Of a DNA stretch of 64,000 nucleotides, positions 1 through 9,115 are shown one piece after another. The notes under the pieces were generated by a model that made no database searches, had not been told where the DNA came from, and worked only from the letters and a program-made list of their open reading frames with translations. Location: the NCBI RefSeq assembly GCF_000585395.1, contig NZ_KK073875.1:3323307-3387306 (forward strand). Direction: 5' to 3'. The DNA is from Saccharibacillus sacchari DSM 19268. GTDB lineage: Bacteria; Bacillota; Bacilli; Paenibacillales; Paenibacillaceae. The position numbers and the translations under genes were made by a program. How positions within the stretch are numbered: the stretch's first letter is position 1; each line of letters starts with the position of its first letter.

Positions 1-1347
1 TTCAAAGAGATGGCTCAGACTTACGGAGATACGCCGAATATCATTTATGAGATTGCCAATGAGCCAAACGGCAACGTGAATTGGAACAATCAGATCAAGC
101 CTTACGCGGAAGAATTGATTGCCACGATTCGTGCCGAAGACCCGGATAATCCGATCATAGTCGGCACGGGTACATGGAGTCAGGATATTCACGATGCTGC
201 GGCTTCTCCGCTTACCGATGAAAATGTGCTATATGCGGTACACTTCTACGCCGGTACGCATGGCGCATGGCTGCGTGACCGGATCGATGCCGCGATGGCG
301 CAAGGGCTGGCCGTGTTCGTTAGCGAATGGGGAACAAGCGATGCTTCAGGCAACGGCGGGCCTTTTTTGACGGAAGCCAAACAGTGGACCGACTTTATGG
401 CTAATCGCGGCATCAGCTGGGCAAACTGGTCGCTGGCCGACAAACAGGAAGCTTCCGCGGCATTGGCGCCTGGGGCAAGCTTTACGGGAGGATGGACGCA
501 GGCTCAGCTCAGCGCATCAGGTAAATTCGTCCGTGAGCAAATGCTGGCGGGATCGGGCAATACAGGCGGAACCACTCCGGTTGTACAGGTTCCTACGCAG
601 GTTAAAGGCTTAACGGCGACTGCGGGGAACGCCAAGGTAGCGCTGAAATGGAACGCCACAACCGGGGCCGATAGTTATATCGTGAAACGTGCGGAAGGCG
701 GAGGAACGTATACGATCTTGAAAAAAGGCATAACTCAAGCTTCTTTTACGGATGCGACAGCAGTAAACGGCAAGACGTATCGCTACAAAGTTGGGGCTGT
801 CAATACGAAGGGAGCAGGCACGGATTCGACTGAAGTCACGGCCAAGCCCGTTTCGTCCAGCACAACTCCCCCGGTAACGCCGCCTTCGACAGGTAGCGGG
901 AATTTGAAACTGCTTTATCGAATCTTGGACGATAACGCTTCGGACAACGCTTTGCGTCCCGTTTTTAATATCCGTAATACGGGTTCGAATGCTGTGGATT
1001 TGAAAAACGTTAAAGTTCGCTACTATTACACGAACGAAGGCGGAGTCAGCCAAAATTACTTCTGCGATTGGGCGCAGATCGGAGCTTCCAATGTCAAAGC
1101 CGCTTTCGGTAAAACCAGTGGTTCGCCAACAGGGGCTACCGACTACGTAGAGCTTTCTTTTACAGCAGGAACGATTCCGGCCAATGGAGAAACGGGTGAG
1201 ATTCAGTCACGCATCCACAAGTCGGACTGGAGCAATTACGATGAAACGGATGACTACTCGTATAAAGCCGGGCAAATGCAATTCGGTGAATGGGACCGCG
1301 CTGTAGTCTATGTAAATGACGCAGTTGCTTATGGAATCGAGCCTTAA
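1..1347 (+). CDS. Secreted GH5 endoglucanase, C-terminal part (5' end outside window)
   Basis: The reading frame is open from base 1, so the N-terminus and signal peptide lie upstream of the window. The visible part begins inside a glycoside hydrolase family 5 barrel. The acid/base Glu is at bases 61-63 in the motif YEIANEPNG and the nucleophile Glu at 325-327 in FVSEWGTS. A fibronectin type III domain follows (about bases 585-860), then a Thr/Pro-rich linker, then a family 3 cellulose-binding module (about 900-1344). This order is typical of extracellular Bacillus and Paenibacillus cellulases that cut internal beta-1,4-glucan bonds. The GH5 assignment is firm; whether the natural substrate is cellulose, beta-glucan or another glucan cannot be told. 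A GC-rich hairpin follows the stop. Confidence 0.93.
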   Translation, partial: FKEMAQTYGDTPNIIYEIANEPNGNVNWNNQIKPYAEELIATIRAEDPDNPIIVGTGTWSQDIHDAAASPLTDENVLYAVHFYAGTHGAWLRDRIDAAMAQGLAVFVSEWGTSDASGNGGPFLTEAKQWTDFMANRGISWANWSLADKQEASAALAPGASFTGGWTQAQLSASGKFVREQMLAGSGNTGGTTPVVQVPTQVKGLTATAGNAKVALKWNATTGADSYIVKRAEGGGTYTILKKGITQASFTDATAVNGKTYRYKVGAVNTKGAGTDSTEVTAKPVSSSTTPPVTPPSTGSGNLKLLYRILDDNASDNALRPVFNIRNTGSNAVDLKNVKVRYYYTNEGGVSQNYFCDWAQIGASNVKAAFGKTSGSPTGATDYVELSFTAGTIPANGETGEIQSRIHKSDWSNYDETDDYSYKAGQMQFGEWDRAVVYVNDAVAYGIEP

Positions 1348-1450
1348 CGGATCAGGATTCCAAAGCTTACCCGGGTTGGCATTTTTGCAACGATGAAGAC
1401 TCCGCGTTAGAATAAAGAGGCGGATTCGCGAAGCGGAAACGAAAGACGAT

Positions 1451-1500
1451 AGGCGCGGGCGCATACGGTCGGGATTTTTCCGCCGTCGCCTGCGCCTTAT
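1451..1500 (+). terminator. Probable terminator after the cellulase gene
   Basis: Arms AGGCGCGGGCG (1451-1461) and CGCCTGCGCCT (1487-1497) pair with one mismatch, with further GC pairing inside the loop, then a short T-rich stretch. It sits between the cellulase stop and the pepF ribosome site. Confidence 0.55.
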
Positions 1501-1522
1501 TTCATGAAGAGGAGTGACGGCA

Positions 1523-3340
1523 ATGAGTGAGAAAGTGTTAACGCGCGCGGAGGTGCCGGAGTCTTCGACCTGGAATCTGGAGCATCTGTTTTTGACGGAA
1601 GAAGACTGGAATAAGGAGCTTGAAGGGGTGCTGGCCAGCGCGGACGAAGTGACCCGGTTCAAGGGACGTCTGGGAGAGGGCGCGGACTTGCTGCTCGACT
1701 GCCTGAATGCCCAGGAAGCCTTGATGGAGAGAGCTCGCAAAGTCGGAGCCTACGCACATTTAAAACAGACCGAAGACGGGACCAATCCGGAAAATCAAGC
1801 ACGTTCGGCCAAGTCCGGCGATGCATTGACCAAGCTGGGTTCGCAATTCACGTTTATCGAGTCGGAGATTTTGGAACTGCCGGAAGGCACGGTGGAACGG
1901 TATTTGCAGGAAGAACCGGGTCTTGCAGAATTCGCGCGTAGTTTGAAACTGCTGCTGGAGCAGAAGCCGCACAGCCTGTCGCCGGAAACGGAAAAGGTAT
2001 TGGCTTCGTTGTTCGAAGTCCACGGTGCGCCGTATCGTACATACCTGCGCGGCAAGCTGGCTGACATGACGTTTGAAAGCGTGGAGGTCGAAGGAAGCCG
2101 TTACCCGGTGTCTTTTGCTTCTTACGAGACCAATTACGAGATGAATCCGAGCACGGAACTGCGCCGCAGCTCTTTTGCTTCCTTTAGCCGAGGTCTGCAT
2201 GCTTACCGGAATACGTTTGCCGAAGCTTATGCGGCTGAGGTGAAGCGCCAGGTCGTGATGTCGCGCCTGCGCAATTATGACTCCGTAACCGAGATGCTGC
2301 TGCGTCCGCAGCAGGTGACTGAGGAGATGTACAGCGCGATTCTGGATACGATTCAAACGGAACTTGCGCCGCATATGCGTAAATACGCGGCATTGAAGAA
2401 AAAAGTGCTGGGTCTCGATACGATGTATTTCTGCGATCTGAAAGCTCCGCTTGATCCGGAATACAGCCCGTCGATCACGTATGAGGAAGCCTGCAAAACG
2501 GTGCAAGAAGCGCTCGGCGTGCTGGGCCATGAATACGGCGAGATCGTCGAAGCCGCCTTCACGCAGCGTTGGGTCGACCATGCGAGCAACGTTGGCAAGT
2601 CGACAGGAGCATTCTGCTCGTCCATTTACGGCATGCACTCGTATATTTTGATGTCCTGGTCGGATAATATGCGCGGCGCGTTCACGTTAGCGCATGAAGT
2701 GGGCCATGCCGGACATCTGATGCTCGGCGCCCGGTATCAACGGATGACGAATGCGCGTCCGTCGCTCTACTTCATCGAAGCGCCGTCGACGATGAACGAG
2801 CTGTTGCTGGCCGAGCATCTGCGTTCGCGTTCGAACGACAAGCGTCTGCGCCGTTGGGTTATTATGCAGCTGCTCAACACCTATTACCATAACTTCGTGA
2901 CCCATCTGCTTGAAGGCGAGTTGCAGCGTCGCGTGTATGCGCGTGCCATGAACGATCAGGCGATCACGGCTAAAGTGCTGAGCGACCTAAAAGGCGAAGT
3001 ATTGGCTTCATTCTGGGGCGATGCGCTGGAAATGACAGAGGATGCGAAGCTGACCTGGATGAGACAGCCGCATTACTATATGGGCTTGTATCCGTATACG
3101 TATTCGGCGGGATTGACTTTGTCGACCGCGATGATGCAAAAGATCCGCGAAGAAGGACAGCCGGCGATCGATCGTTGGTTGGAGACGCTGAAAGCCGGAG
3201 GCTCGCAAACTCCGCTGGAACTGGCGAAAATGGCGGGTGTCGATATGTCCGATACCGCCACGATTCGCAGCGCGGTGGACTATGTAGGTTCGTTGATTAA
3301 TGAATTATGCGAGCTTTTCGAAGAGGAAACGATCGGCTGA
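1523..3340 (+). CDS. pepF: Oligoendopeptidase F (M3 metallopeptidase)
   Basis: A 605-residue cytoplasmic zinc peptidase of family M3 that cleaves short peptides, typically about 6-17 residues in the PepF group. The zinc motif HEVGH is seen near residue 391 (FTLAHEVGHAGH), and the length matches PepF. The ATG at 1523 is chosen because AGGAG lies 8 bases upstream; a GTG at 1514 is in frame but overlaps that ribosome site. It is monocistronic: a hairpin precedes it and a strong bidirectional terminator follows. Two further M3 enzymes lie at 18.6-22.2 kb, but they belong to a different, shorter subgroup and are not copies of this gene. Confidence 0.95.
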   Translation: MSEKVLTRAEVPESSTWNLEHLFLTEEDWNKELEGVLASADEVTRFKGRLGEGADLLLDCLNAQEALMERARKVGAYAHLKQTEDGTNPENQARSAKSGDALTKLGSQFTFIESEILELPEGTVERYLQEEPGLAEFARSLKLLLEQKPHSLSPETEKVLASLFEVHGAPYRTYLRGKLADMTFESVEVEGSRYPVSFASYETNYEMNPSTELRRSSFASFSRGLHAYRNTFAEAYAAEVKRQVVMSRLRNYDSVTEMLLRPQQVTEEMYSAILDTIQTELAPHMRKYAALKKKVLGLDTMYFCDLKAPLDPEYSPSITYEEACKTVQEALGVLGHEYGEIVEAAFTQRWVDHASNVGKSTGAFCSSIYGMHSYILMSWSDNMRGAFTLAHEVGHAGHLMLGARYQRMTNARPSLYFIEAPSTMNELLLAEHLRSRSNDKRLRRWVIMQLLNTYYHNFVTHLLEGELQRRVYARAMNDQAITAKVLSDLKGEVLASFWGDALEMTEDAKLTWMRQPHYYMGLYPYTYSAGLTLSTAMMQKIREEGQPAIDRWLETLKAGGSQTPLELAKMAGVDMSDTATIRSAVDYVGSLINELCELFEEETIG

Positions 3341-3407
3341 CGCGCGAATCGAAAACTGATTTTGGTTTGCCCCTTGCGCGCTTCACCGAACGGTAAGGAA
3401 TAGAACA

Positions 3408-3453
3408 AAGACCGTTTCGCGGGAATCGAACACTCCCGCGAAACGGTCTTTTC
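3408..3453. terminator. Bidirectional terminator between pepF and the nitroreductase gene
   Basis: A perfect 17-bp inverted repeat, AAGACCGTTTCGCGGGA at 3408-3424 and its complement at 3434-3450, with a 9-base loop, A-rich before and TTTT after. It lies between two convergent genes and can serve both. Confidence 0.9.
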
Positions 3454-3487
3454 GTCATGGCTTTATAAGCTTTTCCGGTCGGAGCTA

Positions 3488-4132
3488 TCAGAATTGATCG
3501 AACGTTACGAACTCGGATACCGGCTTGCGGTAACCGCGAGGGCGGCGCTTGTCCGTATCTTCTTTCCCGATCGCGATCAGCATCACCGGAGTCATATTGT
3601 CCGGCGCGCCTACCGCGTTGCGCACGGCTTGCGGATCGAAGCCGATCATCGGGCAGGTGTCCCAACCTTTGTCCTTGGCAATCAGCATGAACATCATAGC
3701 CGACAGGCTCGCATTGCGAATCGCTTCTTCTTGTTGGAACACTTCGCCGCGCAGTTCGTAAAATTCAGTCACGTCACGAACGCTAGTGTCGAATTCCATC
3801 CGATCGATAATCCCGAGCGAAAGGAAACCTTCATTCATCTCGGCAATATGCGTATACGCCGACTTGTCACCGAATACGGCAATAACGGCCGAAGCCAGCT
3901 TAATCTTATATTGACCGCCGGAAGCTTGATAAATCTTTTCCTTTACATCCTCATTCATCACCGGTACGTAATGCACATGCTGAAGATTAAAAGCCGAAGG
4001 CGCCAGTTTAGTCAATTCAAAGATTTCAGTCAATTCCTGACGAGAAATCGGAGTCTCCGGTACGAACTTGATCGCCGAATGGCGATTTTTAAGCAGAGTA
4101 GTCAAGTCTTGCGAGGCAGTCAGTTCCTGCAT
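3488..4132 (-). CDS. Nitroreductase-family flavoprotein
   Basis: A 214-residue protein of the FMN-dependent nitroreductase family, which reduces quinones, nitroaromatics or related electrophiles with NAD(P)H. Family features seen are an N-terminal RHSAIKF segment for FMN phosphate contact, the APSAFNLQH motif and a C-terminal IGKE...RPRGYRKP segment. The ATG at 4132 is preferred: TAGGTG lies 6 bases upstream, whereas the GTG at 4141 has no spaced ribosome site. A clear sigma-A-type promoter is present at 4231-4259. The exact substrate cannot be told. No transcription factor is adjacent. Confidence 0.9.
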   Translation of the reverse strand: MQELTASQDLTTLLKNRHSAIKFVPETPISRQELTEIFELTKLAPSAFNLQHVHYVPVMNEDVKEKIYQASGGQYKIKLASAVIAVFGDKSAYTHIAEMNEGFLSLGIIDRMEFDTSVRDVTEFYELRGEVFQQEEAIRNASLSAMMFMLIAKDKGWDTCPMIGFDPQAVRNAVGAPDNMTPVMLIAIGKEDTDKRRPRGYRKPVSEFVTFDQF

Positions 4133-4230
4133 GATGAACACCTACGTTTCTATAGAATGGATGATCCGTAAAAGACCAAATGCGTACAGGTTGTTCCGTT
4201 TGCTTGCCTTCTAAGTTGCTTTGTATCATT

Positions 4231-4259
4231 AGGATAATAGATAACTAAAAGTAAGTCAA
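4231..4259 (-). promoter_or_regulatory. Promoter of the nitroreductase gene with possible operator
   Basis: Read on the minus strand, TTGACT (4259-4254), a 17-base spacer and TATCCT (4236-4231). The spacer contains TTACTTTTAGTTA, a near-palindrome. It is loosely like the AT-rich dyads bound by YodB/HxlR-type redox repressors that control nitroreductases in Bacillus, but that link is only a guess. The rest of the 4142-4350 gap is AT-rich with no gene. Confidence 0.6.
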
Positions 4260-4354
4260 TGAGTTTTTAAGATTTTCACAACTTTTCTCTTACTTTCTCA
4301 AATGTTTTTATTATGATTTAAAATGCTTTTCGAAGCGCTCTTCAAACAAAAAAG

Positions 4355-4390
4355 AAAGGGGATCAAGTCTATTGAGACTCGATCCCCTTT
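4355..4390. terminator. Hairpin AAAGGGGATC...GATCCCCTTT
   Basis: A 10-bp perfect stem (4355-4364 / 4381-4390) with an inner AGTCT/AGACT stem. It lies downstream of the DUF4309-like gene on the minus strand and just beyond palindromic element A; A-rich before and T-rich after, so it can terminate in either direction. Confidence 0.7.
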
Positions 4391-4429
4391 ATTCCGACCT
4401 ACCTTCCCTACAAGAAAGCTAAAAGCGAA

Positions 4430-4528
4430 GGGAGAAATTCAGTGAGGAACGCCTTTGAACTCGGAAAATTCCTTATTCAAATCCAATCCATTTTCCGAGT
4501 GAAACAGCGTTCCGAACGAATTTCTCCC
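4430..4528. repeat. Palindromic repeat element, copy A
   Basis: A roughly 99-bp imperfect palindrome. Arms are GGGAGAAATTC (4430-4440) / GAATTTCTCCC (4518-4528), GGAACGC (4446-4452) / GCGTTCC (4507-4513) and ACTCGGAAAA (4459-4468) / TTTTCCGAGT (4491-4500). It shares sequence and fold with copies at 23.8, 25.3 and 25.5 kb. It ends 8 bases from the stop of the gene at 4537, so it would be transcribed in that gene's 3' UTR. Confidence 0.85.
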
Positions 4529-4536
4529 GCAGCGGC

Positions 4537-5133
4537 CTAAGCTTTCCCCTCCACCAAATTAATATGCGACAAATCCAACGAATTATTAAAAATAAACTCG
4601 ATGTTGTATTCGCCGCGTTTATACGTCAACTTGGTCTGCGTCGTATTCCCGTTTTTAATCGTCGTCGTGGACGTCGGCACATACCAGTTTTTCTTCACCA
4701 TCGCCATCGTAATTCCGCCAATATTCGTCTGACGCTCTACATTGGTACCGAAATAGCGAATTTCCTTCAGCACGCCGGAAGTCGTGTAGGACATCGCATA
4801 TCCCGGATTTCCCATATTGGCCGTATAGCTATCAAAGCCGTTCACGGAAGTCCGCGCGACATCGGGCTGACCGAATTTATCGATAATTTCGCTCCGGGTT
4901 GTTTTTCCTACGGCAAATCCTGAAGGATTGCCGGGGAATTCGCCTTTAAGAGCGGGTTTGTAGAAAGTATTGAGTTTCTCCTGGGCCATAGCGGTATCCG
5001 AAGCCGTGGGCGCCTGAGCGGCCGAAGCGGAAGGGAGGCCAACTTGCGTGGCTGCTCCGAATGAGCCGATGGCAACTACGCTTGCCGCCGATAGAGCCAG
5101 AAGTGTTTTGCGTACGCGAGTAATGGTAGTCAT
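4537..5133 (-). CDS. Secreted DUF4309/YjgB-like protein
   Basis: A 198-residue protein with a clear signal peptide: basic start, hydrophobic run to about residue 28, and an ASA-like cleavage site near 36-38. The mature part contains a segment around residues 75-90 (GKTTRSEIIDKFGQPD) typical of the DUF4309 family, to which the uncharacterised Bacillus protein YjgB belongs. It is presumably exported or cell-wall associated; its function is unknown. The ribosome site AAGGAGG sits 7 bases before the ATG. It is a single-gene unit followed by palindromic element A and a terminator-like hairpin. Confidence 0.8.
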   Translation of the reverse strand: MTTITRVRKTLLALSAASVVAIGSFGAATQVGLPSASAAQAPTASDTAMAQEKLNTFYKPALKGEFPGNPSGFAVGKTTRSEIIDKFGQPDVARTSVNGFDSYTANMGNPGYAMSYTTSGVLKEIRYFGTNVERQTNIGGITMAMVKKNWYVPTSTTTIKNGNTTQTKLTYKRGEYNIEFIFNNSLDLSHINLVEGKA

Positions 5134-5266
5134 GAAATTTCCTCCTTAAAAGCAACAGCTGTTTGCGAAATATGATACTCCTTACATATTACCTGATTAG
5201 CAGACTTTGAAACAAGCGAGCAGTAAAAGGACGCGCATGCAAAAGCGAATGTCATGCCTATTCTTT

Positions 5267-7558
5267 TCATACACCTTTTGCCGAGCCGGAAAACAGCTTC
5301 CGATATTGACCCGGCGTATGACCGGTTTCTTTCTTGAATTTGCGTATAAAGTTCGGTGCATCCTGATAGCCGATTCGCCCGATGATCTCTTTCAACGGTT
5401 CGTCCGTCGTCGTCAACTGCACGATTGCCGCGGCCATTCGTTTATGCCAGATATATTGAACGAAGTTCGTCCCGACCTTTTCCTTGAATGAACGGCTGAA
5501 GTACGACATGGAGATTGAATAGTTATGCGAGATCGTCTCCAGACTGAGCGAATGATCCGCGTAATGCTCATCGATATAAGCCACGATCGTATCCATCAGC
5601 GTATGGGCTTCGCATTCTTCTTTTTGTTCAATTTGCTCGCAAAGCTTGTCCACGAGTCGCAAGAAATAAGGCTCCAACTCTTCCGGCGAAGAGAACGATT
5701 CGAGCGGAGGGATGCCTCCGTGCAGATTATCGATCCCCGCTTCATTGGCCGTTTTCAGAATCGTATTGAGAATGTCAAAGCCGATACAACGCATGTAACG
5801 TGCCGAGAGTCCGGGAATCCGCAGCGTGTCCAAAGCTTCGGCTACGGAACGCGCAGCCACGTCGGCGCTTCCTTGCTTCAGGCTCTGAGTCAGCTTGAGC
5901 AACACATTTTTCGGAACCCAGTACGCTTCGCCGGAGTCCGCTGTCAGATCGCTAAAGTAAGCAATACTCGCTCCGCCGCTGCGTGTGCGCGACTCGAACG
6001 CCGAACAGGCTTCGATAAACGATTGACTGAGCCGCTGAGGTCCTGCCGAACAAGTGCCGATCCCGATTGCCGGATTCAACCGACCGATACCTTGCAGATG
6101 ATCATGAACGGAGCGCGCGATTCGGTCGATCTGCTCCGTCTCGTCCAACTCTTCGAGCGGATCGAAACCGACGATCAACGCGATTTGATCCGGCTTTTGC
6201 AATTCCACGCTATGCAGCTTCGCGCCCAACTCCGGATATTCCGCTTCGGCCAGCATGGTTAGCATCAACTGCCAGTCGCGCGTCTCGTCCGTGGTTGCGC
6301 CGGGACGTTCGCGGCCAATCAGCATCGTGAAATAGCGAGTGCGGTCAAAGTCCAATCCGAACGATTGCAGCAGCTCGGGAGTCAGTTCTTCATCGCCGCC
6401 GTGGCGCAGCAGCATCAGCAGGAAATGATTGCGCGCATACGGCTCCTGCAAATCTGCCTTCGCGCTATAAGCTTGCAGCGCCGAACGAATCCGGTCCAAC
6501 TCATTGCCGGGTGCCGCGTCGTGAACCGGATTGGCATCGCCCGAACGCGAAGTCGGCTTGGATTCGGCAAACTCGGACAATTGGAAAATGGGGCTATACT
6601 GCCGACGCGCCAGCAACCACGCGCCGAGTGCACCGAAAACGACGACGATCGAGAACAGCGCCGCGATAAAGGTACGAATATGCAGAACGCTGCTGAAAAA
6701 CTGCGAGCTCGGCATCAGCGTCACATATTCCCAGCCATTCAGTTCGGATTTTACCGATACGACGGAATGCGGAACGCCGTCGATCGCAATGCTATGTGTT
6801 CCGGTGGATAGCGAAACAAGAGAGCCTAGCGCGTCTTCTCCCAACCCTTCCTCTTGGTTGCTTTTCACAGCCAGAACTTGTCCTTCCGAGTCGAAAATAT
6901 AGGAAGAGCCTTCATACCCGCCCAGAATCGAATCGATAAGACCCGTTAGGCTGGATTCTTTAACAAAGTACATCAAGGTGCCATGCGGATTCGGGCTATT
7001 CGGAACGATCGGAACCAAATAAGCCAGCGTCGACTGCTCGAAGCCGGAACCGCGACTGACCAGATCGGCAGGGCGCATCGTCGCAAACCGTGTCTTGTTC
7101 AGATCGGTTTCGACTGTGCCGGCTTCCCAGTTGCGGAACCGGTATTTATCCGCAAACACGTCCAGATCATACATGCCTACACTGGAATAAATCCGCGGAT
7201 CACCCCGGAAATACAGGAACATCTCGTCAATGATCGGACTTGCCGCTTTGTAATTCCCCAACGCGTCGATTGCCTCGAGACTGTAATACGCATCATGCAC
7301 GCGATAACGACTAAGCCTCGGATCATACGCCGCGCGCGAAGCGATATCATTCAATTGCTGCAAATGAGTGTCCACGATCGTCTCGGCCTGAGTGAGTTGG
7401 TTGAGATGCGATTGTTCGATTTGCGCGCGTAAATTGGCCGCCGTATTGTGATACAACACAAACGTCAGACAGATCAGCGGAATGAGCAGAACGAACAGAT
7501 AAGAGGAAATGTATTTCAGGAAGAGCCGTGATTTGAAGTAGCTCGGTTTCACCTTCAT
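5267..7558 (-). CDS. Membrane-bound AraC-family sensor-regulator of the glycan locus
   Basis: A 763-residue one-component regulator. A TM helix lies at about residues 12-35, an extracellular sensor of Cache-like build spans about 36-290, a second TM lies at about 290-315 (FIAALFSIVVVFGALGAWLL), then a cytoplasmic linker and a C-terminal AraC DNA-binding domain (last about 100 residues: ETISHNYSISMSYFSRSFKE and IGRIGYQDAPNFIRKFKKE). This architecture is common in Paenibacillus next to carbohydrate ABC importers and probably reports an external sugar. The second ATG (7558) is chosen because AAGGAG lies 7 bases before it; the ATG at 7564 almost touches the ribosome site. It is divergent from the permease operon at 8116 and is its likely activator. 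Confidence 0.9.
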   Translation of the reverse strand: MKVKPSYFKSRLFLKYISSYLFVLLIPLICLTFVLYHNTAANLRAQIEQSHLNQLTQAETIVDTHLQQLNDIASRAAYDPRLSRYRVHDAYYSLEAIDALGNYKAASPIIDEMFLYFRGDPRIYSSVGMYDLDVFADKYRFRNWEAGTVETDLNKTRFATMRPADLVSRGSGFEQSTLAYLVPIVPNSPNPHGTLMYFVKESSLTGLIDSILGGYEGSSYIFDSEGQVLAVKSNQEEGLGEDALGSLVSLSTGTHSIAIDGVPHSVVSVKSELNGWEYVTLMPSSQFFSSVLHIRTFIAALFSIVVVFGALGAWLLARRQYSPIFQLSEFAESKPTSRSGDANPVHDAAPGNELDRIRSALQAYSAKADLQEPYARNHFLLMLLRHGGDEELTPELLQSFGLDFDRTRYFTMLIGRERPGATTDETRDWQLMLTMLAEAEYPELGAKLHSVELQKPDQIALIVGFDPLEELDETEQIDRIARSVHDHLQGIGRLNPAIGIGTCSAGPQRLSQSFIEACSAFESRTRSGGASIAYFSDLTADSGEAYWVPKNVLLKLTQSLKQGSADVAARSVAEALDTLRIPGLSARYMRCIGFDILNTILKTANEAGIDNLHGGIPPLESFSSPEELEPYFLRLVDKLCEQIEQKEECEAHTLMDTIVAYIDEHYADHSLSLETISHNYSISMSYFSRSFKEKVGTNFVQYIWHKRMAAAIVQLTTTDEPLKEIIGRIGYQDAPNFIRKFKKETGHTPGQYRKLFSGSAKGV

Positions 7559-7937
7559 CTTCATTCTCCTTTCCCGATCCCTGTTTTGGCAGATATAAGC
7601 CGTTACCTTCTATCTAAAGTGTACGAAAGTGTGGGATTGTCGGACAATATGTAGAATTTGACCAATTATAGGGAGGCGCAGCGGCGCTGTCTTTTGCTTT
7701 TCGATATGTTGTTTTTTACTTTTGGACGGGAATAGAAAACATTAATCTTTCTTCGCGATGTGAAATTCGATTGGTTTTCCATGAAAAAACCAGTGATTCT
7801 GTAATGTATTCTAACACATTTTCCAGTCGGTGCGATTGTCAAAATTTTCGTCAGAGCCAAAACCACATATTTACGCTCTGCCTTTCGTTCTGTAAACTCG
7901 CTGTAAACCCAAATCAACGAAACGCGGAATGAAGGCA

Positions 7938-7952
7938 ATGGAAATGCTTACA
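7938..7952. promoter_or_regulatory. Possible CcpA (cre-like) site
   Basis: ATGGAAATGCTTACA fits the cre consensus WTGNAANCGNWNNCA except for one C-to-T change in the central CG. It lies upstream of the carbohydrate operon, where catabolite control would be expected. The surrounding gap 7559-8115 holds no convincing gene; a 90-codon minus-strand ORF at 7666-7938 has no family features. Confidence 0.35.
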
Positions 7953-8041
7953 AAAAAATAGACGCACGCCATATTCAATCCGGAAATGTGACAATATCAT
8001 TGAATGGGTGCATCGGAAAGGAAAAGCCATCACAAAAAAGC

Positions 8042-8069
8042 TTGTCAGGTAATGTGACTCTTCTATATC
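8042..8069 (+). promoter_or_regulatory. Probable promoter of the glycan operon
   Basis: TTGTCA (8042-8047), a 16-base spacer and TATATC (8064-8069), 46 bases before the permease start. This is a weak sigma-A-like pair, as expected for an activator-dependent promoter. Confidence 0.45.
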
Positions 8070-8115
8070 TTATTCTTGCCTGACCGGCCATTTAACTAAC
8101 AAGGGAGTGAAGACG

Positions 8116-9081
8116 ATGATGCACGAGGGCGCAAAAGCGGTGCTTGATCCACAAGACGTACCGGCCAAACGAAAAAGCAAAAAGTTATTCAAGAAAATCG
8201 TACGCAACTGGCAGTTGTACATCTTTATGGCTCCCGCGCTGCTGACCGTCATTATTTTCAACTATGTACCGATGTACGGTATTCAGATCGCGTTCAAAAA
8301 TTACATCCCCGCGCTGGGCATGGCAGAGAGCAAGTGGGTCGGCTTCGATCATTTCACCCGGTTTTTCGAATCGTATTATTTCTGGGATCTGATGTGGAAT
8401 ACGCTCAGTATCAGCTTGTACGGATTGCTGGTCGGATTCCCGCTGCCGATTCTGCTCGCGCTAGCTTTCAACGAAATCCGCACGGGTCCTTTTAAAAAGA
8501 CGGTCCAGACCGTTACATACGCGCCGCACTTTATCTCGATGGTCGTTATGGCGGGCATGATCATCACCTTCCTGACGCCGTCGACCGGCATGATCGTCAA
8601 TCTGCTCGAAGCGATCGGAGTCACGCCGCCGAGCTTCCTGACCGATCCGCGCTGGTTCAAGACGGTCTACGTGCTATCGGATGTCTGGCAGGCTACCGGA
8701 TGGGGAACGATTATTTATTTGGCCGCCCTGACCGCCGTCGATCCGGGATTGCACGAAGCGGCCATCCTCGACGGAGCATCGAGGCTTCAGCGGATTCGGC
8801 ATATCAACTTCCCGGTCATTATTCCGACGATTACGATTCTGCTGATTCTGAACATGGGCGGATTGCTCGGCGTCGGTTACGAGAAAATCCTGTTGCTGCA
8901 AAACCCGCTTAATATGGAAGCTTCCGACGTCATCGCCACTTCCGTTTACCGAACCGGCTTGCTCGAAGCGCAGTACAGTTACTCGACCGCGGTCGGCTTG
9001 TTCAACTCGATCGTGAACGCGATCTTGCTGATCGTCGTCAATCAGGTGGTGCGGCGCACGAGCGAGAACAGTCTGTGGTAA
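8116..9081 (+). CDS. Carbohydrate ABC transporter permease (LplB-like)
   Basis: A 321-residue inner-membrane permease of the CUT1 class. It has a basic cytoplasmic N-terminus, about six TM helices (first around YIFMAPALLTVIIF) and the EAA loop near residue 205-225 (AALTAVDPGLHEAAILDGAS) that docks the ATPase. It pairs with the next permease. The start at 8116 follows AAGGGAG with an 8-base gap; a GTG at 8107 is rejected because it overlaps that site. No ATPase gene is nearby, so a shared MsmX-type ATPase is likely. The cargo is probably an oligosaccharide, judged from the downstream hydrolases. Confidence 0.93.
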   Translation: MMHEGAKAVLDPQDVPAKRKSKKLFKKIVRNWQLYIFMAPALLTVIIFNYVPMYGIQIAFKNYIPALGMAESKWVGFDHFTRFFESYYFWDLMWNTLSISLYGLLVGFPLPILLALAFNEIRTGPFKKTVQTVTYAPHFISMVVMAGMIITFLTPSTGMIVNLLEAIGVTPPSFLTDPRWFKTVYVLSDVWQATGWGTIIYLAALTAVDPGLHEAAILDGASRLQRIRHINFPVIIPTITILLILNMGGLLGVGYEKILLLQNPLNMEASDVIATSVYRTGLLEAQYSYSTAVGLFNSIVNAILLIVVNQVVRRTSENSLW

Positions 9082-9115
9082 GCGTGAAAAAGATGAATTC
9101 AGGGAGGGATGAAGG

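Noticed and set aside
7666-7938. 90-codon minus-strand ORF in the promoter region of the glycan operon
   Set aside because: No ribosome site, no recognisable family, and it lies across the presumed regulatory region.
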